This document shows, piece after piece, positions 29,082 to 34,305 of a DNA stretch of 34,305 nucleotides. The DNA comes from Brevibacterium sp. ZH18 (GTDB taxonomy: Bacteria > Actinomycetota > Actinomycetes > Actinomycetales > Brevibacteriaceae). Within the stretch, counting starts at the first letter, position 1. Every line of letters begins with the position of its first letter. The notes under the pieces were generated by a model that saw nothing but the letters and a program-made list of their open reading frames with translations, was not told where the DNA came from and did no database searches. The DNA is taken from the NCBI RefSeq assembly GCF_022748595.1, contig NZ_JALDSX010000038.1, positions 1 through 34,305 on the forward strand. The letters run 5' to 3'. Made by a program: the position numbers and the translations under genes.

Positions 29082-32000
29082 ATGACCGAAGTTCGTAGCG
29101 TCTCCGCCCTGCTGTCGGTGAAGGTTAACCAGTACAAGGCCGACATGGCCGCAGCCGGTAAGGCTGCTGTGGACGCGGCGAATAAGACAGAGACTGCTTG
29201 GAACAAATCCACTACCGGTGCGGGCCGCGCCATGAAGGCGGCCCAGCAGTACAGCCAAGAAATGACCACTGTTGGTGCTGGACTCGCGACCTTCGGCGGA
29301 ATCGTTGTTGGGGCCCTCGGCCTCGCGACTAAGGCGACAATGTCGTGGGAGTCCGCCTGGACCGGCGTCATGAAAACGGTCGACGGAACACCGCGTCAGC
29401 TGGCGGACATCCAGTCGGGTCTGCGCGATCTCGCAAAGACCCTGCCGGCCACCCACGAAGAAATCGCAGCTGTTGCTGAGGCGGCGGGCCAGTTGGGCGT
29501 GAAGACCGACGATGTCGTGTCGTTCACGAAGACCATGATCGACCTCGGCGAGGCCACGAACCTCACAGCCGAAGAGGCGGCGACCTCGATCGCTCAGATC
29601 ACGAACGTCATGGGCACCGCTGGCAAGGATGTCGGGCGTTTCGGCGCCACCCTCGTCGAGCTCGGCAACAACGGGGCGTCCACTGAGAAGGACATCCTCA
29701 ACATGGCTCAGCGCCTGGCCGGTGCCGGCAAGCTCGCCGGAGCCACAGAGGCCGACATTCTCGCCTTGTCGAACGCGATGGCATCCGTCGGTATCCGTGC
29801 AGAACTTGGCGGCGGCGTGATGACCCGTGTCATGAACCGCATGTATGCCGACGTGAAGAACGGCGGCGAAGGACTCGAAGAGCTGGCCCGAGTTTCCGGT
29901 GTCACGTCCAAGCAGTTCGCGCAGGCCTACGAAGAGGATCCCGTCCGCGCCGTCGCGATGCTCACCGACGGGCTCAACGGGGTCAAGGAAGGCGGCGGCA
30001 ACGTCGTCGAGACCATGAAAGAACTCGGCATCAAGGGCACCGAGGAAACGCAGGTCATGCTCCAGCTCGCCGGCGCCGGTGACCTTCTCACTGAGTCTCT
30101 CGACATGGGCAAGTCTGCCTGGGAAGAGAACACTGCCCTCATCCAGGAAGCCTCCAAGCGGTACGAGACCGCTGAATCTCGCATCAAGATCGCGGGCAAC
30201 CAGATCAAGGACACTGCGATCACTCTCGGCGGAACCTTTGCGCCTGCGGTCGCCGGCGTCGTCGAAGGGGTCGGTAATCTCGTCGGCATCGTCGGGCAGG
30301 CGCCCGAGCCAGTCATCAAGCTCGGTGGGGCACTCGCTGGCGTCGTGGGAACCGCGTCTCTCGCCGCAGGCGGATTCCTCCTCCTTGCTCCGAGAATCGC
30401 CGACACGATCGACGCAGTGAACACTCTGCGCACGAAGTCGGAGGCCCTGGACAAGGTTCTCTCACTGCCCGGCGCGTCCAAGGCGAAGGGCGTCATTGGC
30501 GGAGTCACCAAGGCCGCAGTTGCCGCTACAGGTGCCGTCACGGCCCTGATCGCGGCTGGTGCTGTTGCAGACATGTTTGCCGGCAACGTGAAGAGCACGC
30601 AGGAGCTGACGAACGCGCTCATTCAGCTCGATGACCAGAACAGTCTGAGCGTGGCTTCTCTCGACCAACTTTTCCAGGTGACAGGGTCTGGTGCCGCGCA
30701 CATCAACGGTTTCGGCGATGCCCTGGACATCATCAACCAGAACGGGTTCCTCGGCTTCCTCGACAGCGCGGGGTCGATGTTTGGCATCTTCGACTCTAAT
30801 GCCGAGCTCGCTAAGGACTCCATGGAAGCCATGGATCAGTCACTGAGCTCAATGATGTCGGCGGGCAACATGGACATGCTCGAGTCGAACTTCCGTGCGG
30901 CCGCAGAGTCGGCCAAGGAGTTCGACTACTCCGCGGGCGACGTGATCGCCAGCATGCCTACCCTTCAGGGCCAGCTGATCGAGCAGGCGAAAGCCATGGG
31001 GTACGCGACTGACAACGCGACTCTGGCAAAAATCGCACTGGGCGAGCTTCCCGTCAATGCGAACGCCGCCGCGGGCGCTGTCCAGGGTGTTGGTAGCGCG
31101 GCTGGTGAGGCATCGGACTCGCTGTCGGACATGCTCGATGGTCTTGTGGCCCTTGGCCTCGCCAACCTGGATGAGCGCGAAGCGATGCGGCAGTACGAGG
31201 CCGCGATCGACTCGGTCACTGAATCCATCAAGGAGAACGGCACCAGTCTCGACATCACCACCGAGAAGGGCCGCAACAACCAGGACGCCCTCGACGGTAT
31301 CGCCAGCGAGGGCATTGCCGCAGCGCAGGCAATGGCCGAACACGGCAGGTCGCAGGAAGATGTCCAGGGGCAGCTGCAGAACACCTACGACGATCTCGTG
31401 GCCGCGGGTAAGCAATTCGGCATCGGCGGTGACAAGGCCAAGAAGATGGCTCGCGAGATCCTCGAGATCCCCGACGGCGTCAGCGTGAAGTCCTGGATGG
31501 ACGACGCGGCCAAGAAGGAAGCCAACGCGACAAAGAAGGCCGTCAACGACATTCCGAAAAAGGTCAGCGTCAACGTCGTCTTCAACGTCACTGAGCCGAA
31601 GAACGGCATCAAGAACATGCCGGAGAACCTGCTCAACCCGAACAGGAACAGGAGCAAGAGTCCGGGAAGCCTGAACCAGTGGGATCCCAACTTCTACGGC
31701 GGCATCGACCTCAAGCCGATGGCTTCTGGTGGTGTCCTGTCGAACATCGCTGAGATGGTTCAGCCGAACACGTGGCGGATCGTCGGTGACCGCATGGATG
31801 TCGATGAGGCGTTCATCCCCCTCGATGGGTCGAAGCGGTCGTGGAAGATCCTCATGGAGGCGCTTTCCCGCATGCCCGGAGCAATCCCCATGGCCAAGGG
31901 TGGTATTGCGTCGGCTGAGAAGTCGGTGGATGCCGCGCAGGACCGTCTCAAGGCTGCACGCCGGGCGAAGTCGGATGCGAAGTCCAAGACCGCGAAGTCT

Positions 32001-34235
32001 CAGGCGGAGCGTCGTATTCGCATCGCCGAGGACGAACTGTCGGCGGCGAAGAAGTCTCTGAAGTCCGCGAAGGACAAGCAGAAGGCTGATGAGCGTCTGG
32101 CGAAGATCGCGGCGGATAAGGCGAAAGAGGAGAAGGAGCGCCGGCAGCGCGTCGGGGAACTCCAGTCGGATCTGCGTGTTGACATCCGTCGCGGCAACAT
32201 CCGCGACCAGGTCACCGGTGGTCTCTCCGGCGGCTATTCGGCCGTGGACAGACTCTTCGATCTGGGTTCCAACCAGGACCTGTCGAAGGGTTCGCGTTCT
32301 CGCGCTAACTCCTCGGCTAGGAAGTTCGAGGCGAACCTCAAGGCCCTGTACTCGCAGGCCGAGAAGATCGACGCCAAGCTCAAGAAAGCGCAGGACAAAG
32401 CAACCGAGCTCAAGGGAATCAAGGATTCGGTAGCGTCCGGTCTGTTGAATGACCGTGATCTGGATGTGTCCACTTCGGTGGTGTCGACGGGGGACGGGAA
32501 CTTCAAACAGGTCTCTTCCCTGTCGTCCATGTCGGGCAAGACTGCCCGCCTCAAGGAGCTCGTCGGGAAACTGGGGAAGCTCGCAAAAATGGGTATCCCT
32601 GGTGCCCTGTTGCAGGAGGTTGCCGGTCAGGGAATTGAGGGCGGTAACGCTGCTGCTGATGCTCTGCTGGGTGCACCGATTGGTGAGCGTAATCAGTTGG
32701 TGTCGTCGTGGTCTGAGTTCGACAAGTACGCGAACCAGGCGGGCCAGTACGTAACGGAGGGCTTCTACAAGGGAGGCTCCGCTGCTGCTGACGGTGTGGT
32801 GAAGGGACTTGAGGGCAAGCAGAAGAACGTTGAGAAGGCTATCGCCAATCTGGCGAAGGTCATGGAGTCGACGTTCAAGTCTGTCCTCGGGATTCATTCG
32901 CCGTCGCGTGTGATGGCTGATCTTGGTGGGTTCACTGCTGAGGGTCTCGTGCAGGGCATGCTCGGTGGTGTCTCGGATGTGCAGTCCGCGGCATCTGCGC
33001 TGGGGTCTGCTGCTGTACCGAACCTGATGGCCTACGCACCTGCCGACATGTCCATGGACGTGGGAGTCAACCCCGTCGTCGCTGACGATGAAGGCACGGC
33101 GGGTCTTGCGATGCAGGACATGTCGTCGACCACGTTGGACGCGATGGAGCAGATGCGCCTGTCCGTGTCCGACGGGTTCGCTGGAATGCTCGAGAACATC
33201 CAACTGGCACAGGCGGGAATGCTTCTGTCGACACAGGACTCCCAACTGGGAATGCTCACGTCGACGCAGACGCATAACGCGGCAATGCTGCTGGATACTC
33301 AAACCCAGCAGGCCGCGATGCTGTTGAACACGCAAACCCAGTATGAGGCGATGCGGTCGACTGCTGAGACGAAGCAGATCGCGCAACTCGGCGTGATGAC
33401 GAATCAGCAGGAATTGATGCGGCTCATGCTCATCGATAAGCAGGCTTCCATGTTGTCGAAGTCGTCGACTGATTTTGAGTCGATGAAGAACACGACGGGA
33501 ACGAAGTTCTCGACGATGCGCACGAACACCGACACCACCATGTCTGGCATGTATGGCGACTATGACACTCGTCTGGGTGATTTGAAGTCGCTGAACAAGT
33601 CTGGTTTCGAGTCCCTGTTGGGTACGTCGAATGCGAACATGGCTGCGGTCCGTCAGGGCATGGATGGGCAGATGAGGGATGCTAAACCCGAATTGGGTGC
33701 GAACCTCAACCAACTCATTGCCGTGTTCTCATCGTTCACTGCCTCGGTGAACAAAGCGTTCGGTGATGTGGGTGTGAAGCTCGATGCTCCGGACAAGTTG
33801 AAGTTCGCTACTGGCGGTGTCATGCCTGGGTACACACCAGGCAGGGATGTGCATCACTTCCGTTCACGATCGGCGGGGGATCTTTACCTCTCAGGAGGCG
33901 AGGGCATCCTCCGCCCAGAAACGACTCGCATGGTCGGCGGGGAGAAGGGCATCAACGCCCTAAACCAGGCCGGGCGGACAGGTAACATTGACGCTCTCAC
34001 CCACATGCTGGGCGGCGCGGCGTTCGCTGATGGTGGGGTCTACGGGCCGGTGCCGGGCGTTAACGCTTTCGCTGATGCTGGCGTGTGGCGGAATCTGTGG
34101 GCGATCACGAAGGACAAGTTCCCGAACGCAACACTCAACTCTGCCTATCGTGGCGGGTCGATGACGGTGTCCGGGAACGCTTCTTATCACTCCAGGGGAA
34201 TGGCGATCGACACTAGGGCGTGTCTCCTTTATTGA
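29082..34235 (+). CDS. tail tape measure protein, 3' end broken by an IS
   Basis: At least 1710 aa of a TP901-type tape measure, which sets tail length and helps DNA entry. The N-terminal part has a TAAGKAAVDAANKT-type coiled start and the TMP core (SWESAWTGVMKTVDGTPRQL, AAVAEAAGQLGVKTDDVVSFTKTM). Transmembrane-like patches lie near 385-430 and 490-510, then a Lys/Ala coiled region (1000-1090) and a hendecad repeat (33216-33677). The C-terminal region carries FATGGVMPGYTPG and then SYHSRGMAID, an SxHxxGxAxD peptidase-M15-like signature. The phage frame ends at about 34212; the final residues TRACLLY come from the inserted IS. Loss of the distal end probably inactivates it. Confidence 0.93.
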   Translation: MTEVRSVSALLSVKVNQYKADMAAAGKAAVDAANKTETAWNKSTTGAGRAMKAAQQYSQEMTTVGAGLATFGGIVVGALGLATKATMSWESAWTGVMKTVDGTPRQLADIQSGLRDLAKTLPATHEEIAAVAEAAGQLGVKTDDVVSFTKTMIDLGEATNLTAEEAATSIAQITNVMGTAGKDVGRFGATLVELGNNGASTEKDILNMAQRLAGAGKLAGATEADILALSNAMASVGIRAELGGGVMTRVMNRMYADVKNGGEGLEELARVSGVTSKQFAQAYEEDPVRAVAMLTDGLNGVKEGGGNVVETMKELGIKGTEETQVMLQLAGAGDLLTESLDMGKSAWEENTALIQEASKRYETAESRIKIAGNQIKDTAITLGGTFAPAVAGVVEGVGNLVGIVGQAPEPVIKLGGALAGVVGTASLAAGGFLLLAPRIADTIDAVNTLRTKSEALDKVLSLPGASKAKGVIGGVTKAAVAATGAVTALIAAGAVADMFAGNVKSTQELTNALIQLDDQNSLSVASLDQLFQVTGSGAAHINGFGDALDIINQNGFLGFLDSAGSMFGIFDSNAELAKDSMEAMDQSLSSMMSAGNMDMLESNFRAAAESAKEFDYSAGDVIASMPTLQGQLIEQAKAMGYATDNATLAKIALGELPVNANAAAGAVQGVGSAAGEASDSLSDMLDGLVALGLANLDEREAMRQYEAAIDSVTESIKENGTSLDITTEKGRNNQDALDGIASEGIAAAQAMAEHGRSQEDVQGQLQNTYDDLVAAGKQFGIGGDKAKKMAREILEIPDGVSVKSWMDDAAKKEANATKKAVNDIPKKVSVNVVFNVTEPKNGIKNMPENLLNPNRNRSKSPGSLNQWDPNFYGGIDLKPMASGGVLSNIAEMVQPNTWRIVGDRMDVDEAFIPLDGSKRSWKILMEALSRMPGAIPMAKGGIASAEKSVDAAQDRLKAARRAKSDAKSKTAKSQAERRIRIAEDELSAAKKSLKSAKDKQKADERLAKIAADKAKEEKERRQRVGELQSDLRVDIRRGNIRDQVTGGLSGGYSAVDRLFDLGSNQDLSKGSRSRANSSARKFEANLKALYSQAEKIDAKLKKAQDKATELKGIKDSVASGLLNDRDLDVSTSVVSTGDGNFKQVSSLSSMSGKTARLKELVGKLGKLAKMGIPGALLQEVAGQGIEGGNAAADALLGAPIGERNQLVSSWSEFDKYANQAGQYVTEGFYKGGSAAADGVVKGLEGKQKNVEKAIANLAKVMESTFKSVLGIHSPSRVMADLGGFTAEGLVQGMLGGVSDVQSAASALGSAAVPNLMAYAPADMSMDVGVNPVVADDEGTAGLAMQDMSSTTLDAMEQMRLSVSDGFAGMLENIQLAQAGMLLSTQDSQLGMLTSTQTHNAAMLLDTQTQQAAMLLNTQTQYEAMRSTAETKQIAQLGVMTNQQELMRLMLIDKQASMLSKSSTDFESMKNTTGTKFSTMRTNTDTTMSGMYGDYDTRLGDLKSLNKSGFESLLGTSNANMAAVRQGMDGQMRDAKPELGANLNQLIAVFSSFTASVNKAFGDVGVKLDAPDKLKFATGGVMPGYTPGRDVHHFRSRSAGDLYLSGGEGILRPETTRMVGGEKGINALNQAGRTGNIDALTHMLGGAAFADGGVYGPVPGVNAFADAGVWRNLWAITKDKFPNATLNSAYRGGSMTVSGNASYHSRGMAIDTRACLLY
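33216..33677 (+). repeat. hendecad (11-residue) repeat within the tape measure
   Basis: Fourteen consecutive 33-bp units encode 11-residue repeats with Met or another large hydrophobic residue at position 2 and often T/S, Q at 6-7: GMLLSTQDSQL, GMLTSTQTHNA, AMLLDTQTQQA, AMLLNTQTQYE, AMRSTAETKQI and so on to AVRQGMDGQMR. Hendecads form nearly straight coiled coils, suited to a ruler. The first four units are the most alike, indicating recent duplication. Confidence 0.8.
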
Positions 34236-34305
34236 CCATTCCAGGACTGGCACGGTGGAGACGTGACTACACAGCAACGACACCGAGTCTTCACTGATGA
34301 GCAGT
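34217..34305 (+). mobile_element. left end of an IS5-family insertion sequence (partial)
   Basis: The tape measure frame is interrupted at CTAG (34213-34216), a YTAR-type IS5 target. The inserted DNA starts GGCGTGTCTCCTTTATTG and soon carries the beginning of a transposase gene. The right end, target duplication and rest of the tape measure are outside the window, so exact ends are inferred. Confidence 0.75.
34263..34305 (+). CDS. IS5-family transposase, N-terminus only
   Basis: GTG 34263 opens a frame reading MTTQQRHRVFTDEQ before the window ends. FTDEQ(W) close to the N-terminus is typical of IS5-family transposases of actinobacteria, in which a WxxIxPLLP stretch normally follows. The short length limits certainty, but the short leader from the element end and the CTAG target support the call. 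The catalytic DDE residues lie beyond the edge. Confidence 0.75.
   Translation, partial: MTTQQRHRVFTDEQ

Noticed and set aside
30849..33713. 954-codon open frame on the minus strand opposite the tape measure
   Set aside because: It mirrors the high GC at third positions of the real plus-strand gene, is rich in Arg, Leu and His, and has no family resemblance.
1..34305. tRNA genes, rRNA or a CRISPR array
   Set aside because: No tRNA-like cloverleaf with a GGTTCGA-type T loop, no rRNA-like stretch and no array of regular direct repeats with spacers were noticed.

Overview
The window reads as most of the left part of an actinobacterial temperate siphophage genome, most likely an integrated prophage. 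The sequence is GC-rich. The large serine integrase, a WhiB-family protein, the C-x2-C..C..H small terminase and the Rha/KilAC antirepressor all fit phages of Actinomycetota. I cannot name the host; a Micrococcales genus is a guess.

Layout. (1) 25-3631, minus strand: serine integrase, ImmA/IrrE-type metallopeptidase, a DUF3800 protein and an XRE-type repressor. The last three form a leftward lysogeny/immunity operon with a two-hairpin element at 1959-2048. (2) 3632-3721: divergent control region with a near-consensus rightward promoter overlapping a palindrome. (3) 3722-13530, plus strand: early operon with a Cro-like HTH protein, a Rha/KilAC antirepressor, several tiny overlapping genes, YqaJ exonuclease plus Bet/RecT annealase plus SSB (a recombination set), WhiB, an orphan cytosine methyltransferase, a RusA-like resolvase, a replication initiator carrying iteron-like repeats in its own gene, and a helicase-loader-like gene. 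The run ends in a decayed gene with two in-frame amber codons. (4) 13601-15182: a visibly A/T-richer three-gene cassette (one soluble and two membrane-anchored proteins) closed by a long inverted repeat; this looks like imported cargo. (5) 15310-17631: small genes including the putative small terminase, ending in a 15-bp UUCG hairpin. (6) 17684-18041: a structured gap before the large terminase. (7) 18042-34235: late operon with large terminase, portal, MuF-like minor head protein, protease-scaffold (with an internal scaffold start), decoration protein, Mu-gpT-like major capsid, head-tail joining proteins, major tail protein, tail-assembly chaperones joined by a -1 frameshift, and the tape measure. 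Two small minus-strand genes are embedded in this late block. (8) From 34217 to the end: the left end of an IS5-family element that interrupts the tape measure gene.

How it works together. The repressor and metallopeptidase would maintain and release lysogeny. The Cro-like and Rha proteins would drive the early programme. The exonuclease/annealase/SSB set and the initiator with its origin would replicate and recombine the genome, and the terminase/head/tail block would build the particle. Because the tape measure is broken by an IS, this prophage is probably defective for virions unless the insertion is precisely lost. Lysis and distal tail genes would lie beyond the right edge.

The most interesting unexplained items are the HTH-DUF3800-ImmA operon with its structured RNA-like element, the three-gene membrane cassette, the iteron cluster inside the initiator gene, a tail gene whose best start codon is ACG, and the two antisense genes in the tail block.
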